Shown in pieces: positions 42,055 through 54,235 of a stretch of 64,000 nucleotides of DNA. Origin of the DNA: Tetragonia tetragonoides (lineage: Eukaryota; Streptophyta; Magnoliopsida; Caryophyllales; Aizoaceae). The notes beneath the pieces were generated by a model that was not told where the DNA came from, did not search any database, and saw nothing but the letters and a program-made list of their open reading frames with translations. Every line of letters begins with the position of its first letter. Positions within the stretch are counted from its first letter, which is position 1. The DNA is taken from contig CM076142.1 in the NCBI GenBank assembly GCA_038025085.1, forward strand, positions 8,964,501 to 9,028,500, in the 5' to 3' direction. A program made the translations under genes and the position numbers.

Positions 42055-42303
42055 ATTTTCACATTGTAAAATTTTGTAACTTTTCACAAATAAATATGTG
42101 GTCAAAGCTCATAAACTTTGACTTTAAAAAGTCCAATGTAAAGATAAACTTGAGACAAAGAGAGTAATATTGGTTGTTTCGAAGGCTTCTGTTGATAGAT
42201 CGTTGAAGGATAAGGTCTTAACGTAAGCTACATAGCCATTGTATTACTAGCATAATAGCAGGTGGTGAAACTGATATTGTTGTAAATGTGCCTAGCTAGA
42301 GTT

Positions 42304-42494
42304 TTTTTTTTGTGTATTTGCCATGAGTATCCACCATCGATCACAGTGACTAATCCTCTCGTCCTAACTGTCAGGGCACTAAGCGGTAGGGGGTTGGCCA
42401 GTAGATTTTTTCCATTCGCAAGAGTTGGGATTCGAACACCTAACTACTTATATAAGGGATAAAGTGTTGAACCACTACACCAACCCATCTTAGT
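42304..42494 (-). mobile_element. tRNA-derived SINE, 191 bp
   Basis: On the minus strand it has box A GGTGTAGTGGTTCAACACTT, box B GGTGTTCGAATCCCA and a 3' poly-A tail at 42304-42312. A perfect 15-bp target duplication TGCCTAGCTAGAGTT flanks it (42289-42303 and 42495-42509). It lies about 390 bp upstream of the GDSL gene. Confidence 0.93.
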
Positions 42495-42883
42495 TGCCTA
42501 GCTAGAGTTAGTTGCATGCATATTACACACAAGTCAAAGCAAATTGGGGATTTGTAACTTGTAAGTGACCTCGTATAAAAAGTAAGGCAACTAATATGAT
42601 ATGCCTAATATTTTGAACTTTGAGTATCTATCTTAATATCTTTCCAACGAAATTTTTTTAATATGGTAAGATATTAACAAGTTATGAACATAATCAAGAT
42701 CATTTTTGTATATATTCCTAAATCAGACCATAACCAAAACCAAAATCAAATATTGACAAATTTTTTAGGAAGTTAAAATGTAATCAATATCTTTATATTC
42801 CCAAAAATCAAATCAACAAAAATACAATTTTAAACATTTATAGCAAACCACTACTCTTCGGGTGCTTAAAGGCTGGCTTTCGC

Positions 42884-44789
42884 ATGGCTTTGCAACGATC
42901 ATACTGTTCAATAATGGAGGCCATATTTTTTCTATCTTTTCTCTTTGTAACTCTTTGCTGCTACAATGCTATTGCGGAAACACCTTCATTTGATGCCATA
43001 TACCAATTTGGTGATTCCATATCCGATACCGGGAATTCGGTACTTGAAGATCCCTCCGGAGCTTGTGGTAAACCTCCTTATGGTGAAACTTTCTTCCATC
43101 ATCCTACTGGTCGTTGCTCAGACGGTCTTCTTATGATTGATTATTTTGGTAATACATCGTTAAAATTTCTCTTAATGTTAATTTAATTAAGAACATTCAA
43201 GATTAACAAGCCACGTAACGTTACTGTGAACTAATAATCACGATTTGCCTCTTCTTTTTTTTTTTGTCTCGTTGCAAAACAAACAAAATCACAGCCCAGG
43301 CGTTTAATCTACCATTGCTTAGTCCTTATTTGGACAAAGGTGGTAACTTCAGTCATGGAGTAAATTTTGCTGTGGCAGGGGCAACTGCACTCAACGTCTC
43401 CACCTTAGCAGGCAAAAATATTTCTTGTGGGGTTAATAGTTCTCTCTTGGTGCAACTTGATTGGTTTAAGTCTCACCTTAACACCATTTGCAAAACTCCC
43501 TCAGGTAATGAATAATTCCAACTATATGTACTTTTTTTTTATTTTGCACAACTTAAATTAGTTACACTTTTTGAGTTTACCATAAGTGATTGGTATGAGT
43601 GGTTCGACACTCTCATCCCTTAAGTCGGGTTTGGCCCACAAGGCTTCGGTGAACCTGTGGTTAAACCAAGAAAAAAAATTAGCAATTGAGTTTTAAGCTC
43701 TTGTCACTTATATTAGCTATATTTATAATATTTTTCCTTAATCTTGCAACTAATTCCGATGTCAGATTGCAAGCAAAAACTAGAAAAGTCTCTCTTTCTA
43801 GTGGGAGAAATTGGAGGTAACGATTACAATGCTGCAGCATTTCAAGGCAAAACAATGGATGACCTCCATAATTTGGTACCTGATGTTGTTCAAATCATTG
43901 CAAACACTGTAAAGGTCAGGGGTTTTCAATGTTTGTCACTTTTCCGAGTTTTTGTTTCTTAAGAACGGGAATAATTTATTGAATGAAACCCGTTTACTCC
44001 AGTAGAGTTTTATTTTGATTAAGTATCCATTCGATTTTGATATATTTTATTTTGTAAGTTCGAGATCTTTTGATATATATCGATGTTTATATGGAGTAGT
44101 AGTACTTAGTATATATGTAGATACTTGTATAATTTATGTAATTGGTGATGTTGATTTGGTGCAGGAAGTGATTAATCTTGGTGCTAAACGGATTTTAGTG
44201 CCCGGAAATTTTCCTGTTGGCTGCATGACAATTTACCTTGCTGCATTCAAATCTAACGATTCGACGTTATATGATGAACTCGAGTGCCTAAAGAGTTGGA
44301 ATGACTTTGCAACATTCCATAATGATCATCTTCAAAATGCTATTAAAGACCTTCAAACAAAGAACACTGATGTTGCCATAGTCTATGGTGATTACTTCTC
44401 TTCATTAACAACAATCCTTAAGGACGCTCCTTCACTTGGTTAGTACTCTCTCTGTCCCATAAAAACCTTAACATTTGCTTTTTCACACTTCAAATATGAA
44501 CTTTAATTCAATTAGGTTTTATGTTGGTGCCTAGCTTAATTATGTAATGGTTACATTCTTTGTGGTAGGGTTTGACAAAGATGGAATGCACAAAGCATGT
44601 TGTGGTGCCGGCGGTGGTGATTATAATTTTGATTCGGCTCGGTATTGTGGGTCGGGTGGAGCCTCAGTTTGTCCTGAACCTGGCAAGCGAGTGAGTTGGG
44701 ATGGTGTTCATTTGACAGAACATATATATCAACTTATTGCAGAAGGGTTGTTGAAAGATATAACTCCAACTATGCAACACATTCCTTGA
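42884..44789 (+). CDS. GDSL esterase/lipase (acetylajmalan esterase-like), 5 exons
   Basis: Secreted serine hydrolase of the SGNH/GDSL family; substrates are usually small acyl esters (family knowledge). Exons 42884-43148, 43295-43504, 43766-43914, 44165-44438 and 44569-44789 join in frame to 372 residues, the normal size. The N-terminal [18 protein letters not shown] is a signal peptide; cleavage is likely near residue 31. Block [10 protein letters not shown] carries Ser45, block II is [10 protein letters not shown], block [12 protein letters not shown] carries Asn177, and WDGVHLTEH carries Asp344 and His347, so all catalytic positions are present. The ATG at 42884 was chosen because it precedes the signal peptide; the in-frame Met11 is an alternative. 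All five-exon borders are GT-AG. A damaged duplicate lies at 56050-58805. Confidence 0.95.
43585..43680 (+). mobile_element. Internally deleted SINE in GDSL intron 2
   Basis: It retains the head GGTATGAGTGGTTCGACACT and the tail GGTGAACCTGTGGTTAAACC with poly-A of the SINE found complete in the same intron of copy 2 (56965-57144). The middle, including box B, is missing here. Confidence 0.75.
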
Positions 44790-45029
44790 AAATTTTCGTC
44801 CATTGTTTAATTCGGTTTTATACCACAAATTACATTTACATAACTAATACAGTAATAGACTAATAGTTGTTGATTTAAGGTTTATGTGTTACTGCAATTT
44901 GTGATTCGTGCACATCACATTTTCAACTATATTCAGGCAAACATTAGAGTGATATGATCAGCTCAAAATGGCGAAATTTTTTGCTCATTTATAATTTAAG
45001 CTGCTCCTAAACATCTCAGTTTTTATTTG

Positions 45030-45658
45030 GGGTGAAATTGACATAGAAAAGGCTCCACAAGTGGAGGAGATCATGATACCAACTGTGACAAACCCCATCA
45101 AATTTGGGGTTGAATTTCGTCCAACGGATAGAGACATATGCACCATCAAATTCGACACTAGTAGTAAGACATTTCACCTCCCAGTTGTCAAACTAGATGT
45201 TAACTCGGAGGTCATTTTGCGAAACCTAGTGGTCTATGAGGCTTGTTACATTTCCGGCCCCTTGGTTCTTGCTCGTTACACCGAGCTAATGAATGGGATC
45301 GTGGACACTGCAGATGATGCTAAGATCTTGTCCAATAAAGGGATCATCGAGAGTGAGCTTAGCTATCAAGAGATGGCGGATCTCTGGAACGGGATGCACA
45401 AGTCTATAAGGTTGACATATTTCGTTGGAGACCTTCTTAGGCTTTTATTTCGTTGACAAGGCCATCAAAGATGTGAATAAGTGCTTCTTTAGTACGAGGA
45501 GGGTGAGGTTGTCTAGGGCGATCAGGGCCTATGTGTATGGATCTTGGAGGGTTCTTGTCATTTTGGCCACTCTCTTAGTCATAGCTCTCATGTGTGTCCA
45601 ATCTTTTTGCAGTGTTTACTATTGTCCTCGTCAGTTCCATCTTGAAACAGAAAAATGA
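45030..45658 (+). pseudogene. Truncated DUF247 copy, 3' part only
   Basis: It aligns with codons from about 325 to the stop of the intact gene at 25986, starting GEIDIEKAPQVEEIMIP and ending CPRQFHLETEK. The N-terminal 60 percent is absent. Near 45410-45455 a small duplication around ATTTCGTTG shifts the frame, splitting it into two ORFs. The left breakpoint coincides with the end of GDSL-block homology. Confidence 0.9.
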
Positions 45659-45885
45659 GTGTCTTGGATGTAAATCTAATCTGTCTGTGGACTTGGATTG
45701 GAGGATTAAGAGGATACTATTGGACCCTATTTGATTATAATCCTTAATTGATGATAAGTTACAATCACTAGAGGTCACTTATTCAATTGGTGTCAAATAA
45801 TAGAGGTTTCTTATAATCAGATTATTGTACTTATCAATATTATTCAATCAGTAGAGGCTACTTATTATTATATAGGTATACCTTT

Positions 45886-46480
45886 TTTTTGAAAAGGAAA
45901 ATAGGAGATTTTCTTCATAAAAAAGCCATATGGCATCTACAATAAAAATAACCTTAGAATATACTAAATCAATATAAACAACAAAAAATTCGCTAACAAG
46001 CCAATATATACTAGAACACTCCGATGCGAGTCCCAACATGCATAGTAACCATGTGTTTCCTTTTATATATCTGCATCTTTCACGGTAGTGGAGATCTTTA
46101 CCACAAATAACGCAATCGCTTGCCCACAAACCTCTGTATGATTTCATAGATCATGTGTATGTCCGGTCCCCAAATTCATACTGCTTCTACTGAAGATAAA
46201 TCACACAATAAGCGAAAAAGAGAATCTTTTGAAAATGAAGATACGAAGATCCCTAAAACTTCCACAAAGGGAGATAATTTAGTCTACTCACACAAAAAAA
46301 AAAAAAAAAAACAAAAAAAAAAAAAACACTAATAACCAAGATTAAAAAAAGAAAAACATCAGTCATAGGTCGGGAATGGCCTAAATCGACCCTCCCGAAC
46401 TAAAAAATACTCTACCAAAAGGTTAGGGTTCTAACGAGAAAGAAAGAGAACAGAGGAGTGAGGCTAGGATTTTTTTACTG
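45886..46480 (-). mobile_element. Non-LTR (LINE-like) non-autonomous element, copy 2
   Basis: Homologous to 27786-28340, same strand and same distance after the DUF247 3' end. The minus-strand end reads GCCATATGGCTTTTTTATGA, followed by a poly-A-like run. The DUF247 tail and this element were therefore copied as one block. Confidence 0.5.
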
Positions 46481-46528
46481 TATTTTTGCAAACATGGATT
46501 TATTAGCCATGTGTATTTTCCCTTTAGG

Positions 46529-47666
46529 GAATTGCTTAATGTAAATCATAAATTACTCAATGTAAATTTTTTTTCCACTGATACCCTCTAACCACCTTAT
46601 CACCTCCTTTCTACTCTCCCTCTTTTCTCTCTCTACCACTCTCCCTCTCAATGTAAATCGAAGGACAGTAATACGTCTTCACCATCCAAGTATAGGCACA
46701 GTTCTCCTTTTGGATCTAGAAGATCTTCTGTGCTTGAGAAACAGGAAATATGGCAATGTTTGGCCAATTAAGAAGTACTGTGTAAGGATCATTATCTAAA
46801 AATTAATGAAATTTCACTTGAAAACAATAATGAAAATTGAAGTGCTGTGCCTTGGCTGGAGTGACCTTATTACGCCAGAGTTCAGGCAACTCTTTGAAGA
46901 ACATAGGATTATATTTGCAATTTCAGTGTCTTGAATCCAAAATCAAAGCACTGACATTGATCCCAGACAAACAATGTACTCCTTTAGATTTCTGTCTTGA
47001 AGCCTAATTAATTAACTTTGTAAATGGAGTATTTTTTCTGTAAATTGGATCACCGAGCCTACCCCACCCCCCCACCCCCCGCCAGCAACGAGCCCACCCC
47101 GGCCAGCACCAACCCCACCACCACCAGCATCGACCCCACCACCGCCCCCTCCCCGACGTCCGACGACCACCACTCCGCCCCCCTCTCAGCCCCAGTGCCC
47201 CACCACAAACAGGAAACCCAAACTCTTTCGATCTCTCTCTCCACCACAGTCTCTCTCCACCATAGAACCTCAGCCCGCCACCCCCAAACCCAGGCCGCTG
47301 TCAGCCCACCGCCACCAACCCCAGCCCCCTGTCAACACGACGCCCAAAGCCCGCCACGCAACAACCTGCAACAAGCCCTAGCCCTACCACCCACAAAACC
47401 CCAAAACAATTAATAATTTGTAAGAAAATTAATCTAAATCTAAATTATAATAATTACCCCTCAATATCATCATTAATTTCATCAAATATATGGTCTTGAT
47501 CGAAAGAATCCTGCATATTGAATTATTGATTGACTTGAAGGAAGGATGAGAGAGAGGGAAGATGAAGAAAAAAGGAATGCTCCTTTACAAATAAAAGGGT
47601 AGTTTGGGAAGTTTACTGTAAAAAAGATTTACGTTAAGTAATTTCTGATTTACGTTAAGCAATTTC
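46529..47666. mobile_element. TIR element with GC-rich core, about 1.14 kb
   Basis: The left end GAATTGCTTAATGTAAATCA then AAATTACTCAATGTAAAT is an inverted repeat of the right end (GAAATTGCTTAACGTAAATC then GAAATTACTTAACGTAAAT). No target duplication was recognised. The core at 47050-47410 is C-rich (CCCCACC, CCACCA words) in a strongly AT-rich setting; its proline-rich frame is probably not a gene. Confidence 0.65.
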
Positions 47667-48124
47667 GTTACTTTATGATAAAACAAAATCACCTCTATAA
47701 GAATGCACCCAAAAACTTGTCCAATCATATTCATTAATAGGTATATGCTTGTATGTTACACGTTTTGTGAGTAATATAATGGGCCTAGTAATCTTATTGA
47801 AAAATCAAAGTATAGTATTACTTACTATTTTTCTAGAGTTTGATTGTTTTCTTTTTTAACAGTAGATATTTGTTTGAGCCGTAATTGATATGAACCCAAA
47901 ACATCTTCAACAAATTAACAGAAACTGGATCGAACTCGACCCATAATCGTACAAGGCTAAATTGAATTGTACAAACCAAACCAATTAGAACGACTTATTT
48001 ACCAGGTTTAGTATGTCTCGCAAATTGAGTGGGTAGAAATACAACACGTCGAAAGGTACAAGTCTGCCTTGTATATGGGCCTATTCTTTTGATTTTGAAT
48101 TGGATAGGTCATACTCCATATACT
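47667..48124. other. AT-rich intergenic DNA
   Basis: I see no gene or repeat boundary in this stretch. Confidence 0.5.
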
Positions 48125-48601
48125 GGCCTTGTTTGTAATTAGTGGATTGAGGTTATTTAAAGGATTTGACTAGCAAATCCGCTAATTTAAAGTATTTTAT
48201 TAATAGAGGATTCGATTAGCGAATTGGGTTGAAACTGCTAATTTTAAATCCGCTAAAAAAGTAGGGATTCAAGAAAGAGGATTCTATTTTATTAAAGAAA
48301 GGACATCATTATCCACAAGTTTACATAAATTACAAGGGTTGCCACTATTTAAATAAAAGTCTTCATATTGCAAATCCTTTTATTCATCTGCCATTTTTAT
48401 CGGTAGTTTTCTTTCTTCCTCTTTTATTCAACTTCTTCTTTCACTCTGTTTTCATTCTAATATTTTAAATTTAGTATTTGGTTATATTGTATTATTTGTT
48501 CAATAATACACAATCATTTTTATAAACAACAACAACAATAATAATAATAGTAATGGTAGTAGTATTAGCAGATAATGATGATGATGATGATGATGATGAT
48601 C

Positions 48602-48681
<80 letters not shown>

Positions 48682-48855
48682 TCCTTTTTAGTTATTTTAC
48701 ATTTTCAACTAACTAACAGGTAAATCACATCAGCTAATTTACCAACCACATTTTTACAAATCAACTAATACAATCTACTGGTCAAATCAGCTAATACAAT
48801 CCTCTGGTAAAATTTGCTAATGCAATCTGCTATTCGCTAATTGCCATACAAGGCC
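48125..48855. mobile_element. TIR element, 731 bp
   Basis: The ends GGCCTTGT and ACAAGGCC are inverted repeats, continued by TTGTAATTAG/CTAATTGCC. The interior repeats CTAATTT and CAGCTAATAC words and holds microsatellites. No clear target duplication. Confidence 0.6.
48573..48680. repeat. (GAT)n followed by (AAT)n microsatellite
   Basis: About nine GAT units and then about 26 AAT units, inside the 48125-48855 element. Confidence 0.95.
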
Positions 48856-49133
48856 ATAATCAGCAATATAACCCACTGTAGGTTATGTAATGATTTTTCA
48901 GTGTTTAGTTTCCTTTTATTTGTCAATTGAATTTTTTACTTTATGATTTTTTTTAGTTTTTCCTCCCTTTTTGTGTCATTTGTAATAAATTTATTTTGTG
49001 AAATTTAACAATGATTTATATTTTGTTTAATATATATGTTACCTTTAAATGCAAAAATCCCGAGTTGTTAAAACAAACTCCCAATTGAGAATATTAAAAG
49101 AGCAACCAAAGGCACCGAGTTATTCAGTGAAAT

Positions 49134-49208
49134 GACTTATCTTATTATTCTTTAATGTGCATGGGTTGAATTATTTGAAAATCATTCTGCCATCAAGTAA
49201 CTTTTCTG
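49134..49208. repeat. 75-bp direct repeat, left copy
   Basis: It contains TATTCTTTAATGTGCATG and GAAAATCATTCTGCCATCAA. The right copy at 50164-50240 is nearly identical. The pair brackets the foldback element 49215-50150. Confidence 0.85.
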
Positions 49209-49214
49209 AACCAT

Positions 49215-50150
49215 TTTCCGAAAAAGTGTTATTTTACAAAATAATTCTCAGATTAGGTTCAATTAGAAAATAATACCCAATATGGTGTCCACGTAGGCTT
49301 GGAACCACACGAACTGCATCTTCTTTTTTTTGTGGATTAAAAGTAAGCCGCTATGGTGGACAACGACTTTATTCCAAGGAAGTCACCATCCACCAAAGCG
49401 GCTTTCTGCTATTACGAACAAGAAAAACTCCACCAGCTCTATGGCCGACAACCAGAACATTGAAATTGCAAGCTCCTTTTCCCTAACACTTGCAGTAACC
49501 CAATATCATCATGTGGAAAACCAATTCCAATCGTTTCAAGTTCAATCACAACATAGTAGGTCTGTAGGTGACGGTGACCATTGCAATTGGCGAATTCATT
49601 TCGGATGTCGGTGACTCGGTGTTGTTCATCCTATTCCACTATTTCTCCTGCCTAGCCGAATCCCAAGCGATCCAATTTCAGGAGGAAGTTCTGTTTCTAT
49701 TAACATGATGTACCAAAATTATGCAATAAAAATTAAGTACAAAAGAAAGATAAGAATTGAGAATTGAGATATGGATGGGAAGGGGAAGGGAAACAGAGGA
49801 GAGAGAATTGGAGGTGAGGCTTGATGATGGGGATTGGGAGAATGGGAGGATAGAGGAAAGAGGTGTGCCAGATACACAATGAGAGACGATTATGGTTGAT
49901 AGTCATTCAAGAGGTTGGGGCTGATAGCCATGGAAGAGGTGTCAATAAACACAATTGAGTCGCTGTTGTGCAAAGCGACTCTATCGGGTTAAAGTCGACT
50001 TTCGCCACATCGATATACGTCTGAATTTGGCAAAATTAAAAATCGCGGCTCGTTGCGATTCCGAATTTAAGTGGACATTATATTGGGTATTATTTTTTAA
50101 TCGAATCAAATCTGAGAATTATTTTGTGAAATAAACCTCTTTTGGTAATT
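49215..50150. mobile_element. Foldback-type TIR element, about 0.94 kb
   Basis: The arms 49221-49292 and 50071-50144 are inverted repeats of about 70 bp (ACAAAATAATTCTCAGATT, then AATAATACCCAATAT). The ORF 49330-49614 inside has no recognisable domain. Confidence 0.75.
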
Positions 50151-50249
50151 GGTTTACTGACACCTATTATCTTATTATTTCTTTAATGTGCATGTGTTGA
50201 ATGATTTGAAAATCATTCAGCCACCAAGTAACTTTTCTTTTGGTACAAA

Positions 50250-53200
50250 GGTTTTTTGGAAAAATCTACGTGGTAATTCTATATTGTTGACTTATCTATA
50301 TGGTACCCAATAAACTTTAGAAATCCACTAAATAACCCCAATTTTTTGACATAGATCCTCCAAGTGACCAAACCGTCAAGTCTAATGGATTACACACACG
50401 TTTGAGACAATAAGTAAAAGTTTAAAGGTCATTTTGTCCCTTTTATTAATCTTTTTACCTCTGAAGCTTTTCTATCAATTTCTCCCTCTAGAAACTCATT
50501 ATTTTCTTTGTATACGCATGGAGTTCACCATCATATCAAATCACCACCATCAAATTAAACAGCCACCAGCCCCCTCCTTTATCAATCACTACCATCAACT
50601 GCATAAAGATATGTACAACTTTCTTTTTCCGTTCCGCTATGAAGCTGTAATATCCCGAATTTTTATGAAAATAAAAATTCATTTTATTGTGAAAACTGCT
50701 AGTTGTTATTAACATTGGTACTCTTAGGAATTGTGGTTAGTCATTATTTTTGGGTTTTATGTTTTAGAGTTAATTTCGGAATTCGGATTTCAAAAAAAAA
50801 AAAAAAAAAAAAAGAACACAAAGCTGCCGTGAAACAAGGGAAGGAGTCAGTTTTGTTCCCAAAAAACAAAAGAGGCGATCTTCTCTGTTTTCAAGTTGTG
50901 CACCTTATTTCTTTGCTGTTGGTTTGGAATTGGAGTACCTTGTATTCAAGTAAGTTAAAGTATATTCTTATAGTGGTTTTGTTTAGATTAATGGTTTATT
51001 CATGTTTAAGTTTTAATTCAGTCGAATGTGTAGATTTTGCTTAGTATTTGTGGTTTTGTTTTCATGAGTTTTATTGAAAAATGAATTGTATACAAATTGT
51101 TGTATAGAAAATTATGATAGATTCTGATACATATGCATCAATTGTCAATTGAGTCTCTTTACTTGTTCAATAAAGTTTATGGATAGCGTGTCTGTGCTTT
51201 AAAAAAAAAAATGTTATTTTGCCGAAATCGTTCCACGGCTGTCAGATTACTGTTTGGGCTGTTGTCGGGCCACTGTGGAGTCTGTTTCCGGTGGATGGTG
51301 GTCTGTTTGTGTCTGCCACGTAGTGTCGGGTTGTGGTCGAAGGTGGTCAGGTTAATAGTGTGCAGTAGCAGGTGTGTCTTGTTGGTGTTCAGTGTTGCTG
51401 TAAGTTGGTTGTTGCTGTATTTTAGTGCGTTTTGGTGCGAGTCTGCAGGTCATTGTTAGGATGTGGACTTGCTGTTGGGTGTGATGTGCTGCTGTACACA
51501 GATTTTTCTTTAATCATGATGGTGGTCAAATTTTGATGGTGTAATATAATTTTGGTTCTTGATCTTGATGATCATAAGTCATGGCAAAAGGGAAATTGGT
51601 GATGTGTAGTTACGTAACTTACGTGAGGATGGAAGGAGTCCTGGTAGTTCTTTTTATGGGCTTTGTTTTAAGTAAAGGGTGTTGTCTATTGGTTCTTTTA
51701 GTTCCCCTCTGTTACAGAAACATTAGATTTAATTTTTGGGTCCTTTGTTTTGTGAGTGTGATTTGAGCATATGCATACATATTAAAATTCAATATTTTGG
51801 GAATATTGTTTATATAGGTTTAAATCTTAGTAAGAGATTTAGTTATCTGGTGATTACTTATAAATTTATACTAGCGTGTTGTGGATATTAGGATCTGAGG
51901 TCACTCACTAGATCAATAGGAGCTTGCATTGTTTTGTTTGGAGCGTAGGAATCAAGGTAATTCTATGTCTACAATTTTACTCAACCCCATGAAAAGTTTG
52001 AGTATGTGCTAAGTGGTATATTTGATTATGCTTGGATGGATTATACTAGATTTGATTTGTATGGTCATGAATTTATTATTTAGCATGGTTTTATGATGAT
52101 TTAATTTATGGTGGATTAATTTTATGGAAAGATCATGCATGATGGATTAATTATGTGAAATAATTTTATGAGAAGCATGAATTGGTTGAGTATTGAAATA
52201 TTTGCTTATTATCGGTAATTGATATTGATATTGGATTTTATATGGTGAGTAATGGATAGAACCTTGTGATTGGTTCATGTGGAATATGGGTATATTGAAT
52301 TGGATTATTATTGAAGTTTATTTTGTGATATAACTGGTGTGAATTATTATTGTTGGTATGATCACGATTACTAAAATTATGTTGAGGGTTAAGAGATCTT
52401 TAGGTAGGATCCCCTAAAGGTTAGACATAGATATGGTGGATACTTATATATCTTGCAGGATTGCGGTTTACGCAAGCTCTATACTATTTTGACTCTTAGG
52501 GCATTCATCCCATGAGTTTGGTTATATTGGTTGTCCAAATTGGACTGAGTACAGACGTATTAGTGGTACTCTAATGTCGTCCTTTTAAGCCGTAGAGGTT
52601 TTAGAAGGGGGTGTGCACACTTAGACTTTTGCTGATCAGTTGGTGGAAATATTTATGGTATGGAAAGGTTGAAATCTCTTCTCCATTGGTGGAATTTTGT
52701 CTTGTCGTTCTTCCCTCTAAACAAGATGGCTTAAAGATTAATGAATAAATATATGATCGGTGTGCGTGTGCTTGGTTTGATGCTATGTGCGAATGAAATG
52801 AATTTAAACAAAATGTTTTGGAAAATCCAGGTAAGGGTTTGAAAATGAATTTTACGGGGTAGAGTAGAGTTACCAGCTTTTGCTGATTTTCTTCTTTGTT
52901 TTCCCTTGTTTCTCTTCTTATATATTTTACAGGTGGGTTTAATGAATAAGCGTTGGAGTGAGGACGCTAGATGGAAGAATTGATAGATTTTGTCTCGAAC
53001 ATTATTTAAGTTGTTTTTAGTTGGTTTAGAATTTGGGACTTATTATTGTTATTATTAATTATGTTTAAGTTGGACTTTCTTTAGTTTAAGTTGGAAATTA
53101 ATTATTAAGTTATTAATGTTGGTATTATTTAGTTTAGTTTTGGTTGGGCCTTGCATTTAATTTATTAAATGCGGCTTAGCACCTTGGGATTTCCGTTTAT

Positions 53201-53680
53201 TTTCCGCTGCAATGTATTTATAAAAAAAAAAAAAATTCGGGGTGTTACAGAAGCTATGTACTACTTCAACTTCGGCTGGGTTGTTTTCAATTCAGTCCAC
53301 AAACAGCAATCAAATGCAAAAATAACCTCTCTTGGGCCTTCTTCAATGGCGAACTCAATTCAAATTCAATAACTCCTTCAATCTTCTCAATTTGGTCAGC
53401 TTTTTATTATTTTGCTGCTTCATTTTTGGTTTGAGAAATTATAGAAAGGAGAGAGAAGAGAATAGGAGTAGCCACAATCTGGCAATAGTGCGGCAGTGAT
53501 GAACGAGTTTTTTTTTTCTAGTCTTTCACCAAATACTTGACGGCAAAGTGAACAACGTAAGTGAGATAGTCTTGTATCTGTAATTGAGGGTTATTTGGTA
53601 GATTTCCAAAGTTCATTGGGTACCATATAGACAAGTCAGTAACAGAGGGTTACCTGTAGAATTCCGAAATTTTTTTATTC
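50250..53680. mobile_element. Mutator-like TIR element interrupted by a solo LTR
   Basis: The left arm (50253-50340: CTATATGGTACCCAATAAAC, then CACTAAATAACCC) and the right arm (53586-53680) are inverted repeats of about 80 bp. Removing the solo LTR leaves an element of about 0.8 kb. Confidence 0.75.
50646..53249. mobile_element. Solo LTR of a Ty3/gypsy-type element, 2.6 kb
   Basis: It starts TGTAATATCCCGAATTTTT and ends TTCGGGGTGTTACA; these ends are near-inverted and typical of gypsy LTRs. The 5-bp target duplication GAAGC is perfect (50641-50645 and 53250-53254). No internal domain or second LTR is present, so unequal recombination is the likely origin. ORFs inside are spurious. Confidence 0.9.
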
Positions 53681-53704
53681 TAACATTCAATATTCCACTT
53701 GTTA

Positions 53705-53997
53705 GGGTCTGTTATCCCCAGTTTATTTTTGTTTATTTTTGTTTATTTGAGTAAATTTCAGCAAACTTCAACAAACTTAAATAAAGTTAAATAAAGTTAA
53801 ACAAAGTATAACAAATTTAAACAAACTAGTTATAAAAATACCTGAATCAACAAAATTCAACAAAAATAAATAAAGTTCAACGAAGCTCAACAAAGTTAAA
53901 TAAAGTTCAACAAAATTCAACGAATTTTAACAAAGTTCAACAAAAATAAATTTTCAGTAATAAATATAAACGTTTTTCAGTTGGGGAGAACAGACCA
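53705..53997. mobile_element. PIF/Harbinger-like MITE, 293 bp
   Basis: Ends are GGGTCTGTTATCCCC and GGGGAGAACAGACCA, with TTA duplicated (53702-53704 and 53998-54000). The interior is a run of CAACAAAATTCAACAAA-like words. Confidence 0.85.
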
Positions 53998-54235
53998 TTA
54001 ACCATTAACATTTACATTTACTTCTAAATTTATCCGGACTATGAAGCCAAACGCTGGCAAATTTAGAATTTAACTTAATTATTTCAAATACTATTTGCCT
54101 TGTAACATAACATAATATAACTTAAAATACCATAACCCACGGTAATGCAATAATAATCTATAAGTGAATTGACCACCCTATACACAAGCTATTTTGGCAA
54201 GATATTTTGGACACTTTCTGGCCAAATAGTATACA

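Larger units (their letters stand above)
36288..42164. mobile_element. Stowaway-like (Tc1/mariner) MITE split by an LTR element
   Basis: The left half starts CTCCATCGTCCTAAGTTTAT and the right half, reverse-complemented, starts CTCTCTTTGTCTCAAGTTTA; both continue TCTTTACATTG. The outer TA dinucleotides (36286-36287 and 42165-42166) form the expected TA target duplication. The two halves, 36288-36440 and 42055-42164, are separated only by the LTR element. Confidence 0.85.

Noticed and set aside
47024..47413. Proline-rich secreted or cell-wall protein
   Set aside because: There is no signal peptide or extensin-type SPPPP repeat; the frame lies inside a TIR element and follows base composition.
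51211..51459. Cys/Leu-rich ORF as a small protein gene
   Set aside because: It lies inside the solo LTR and has no domain or context.
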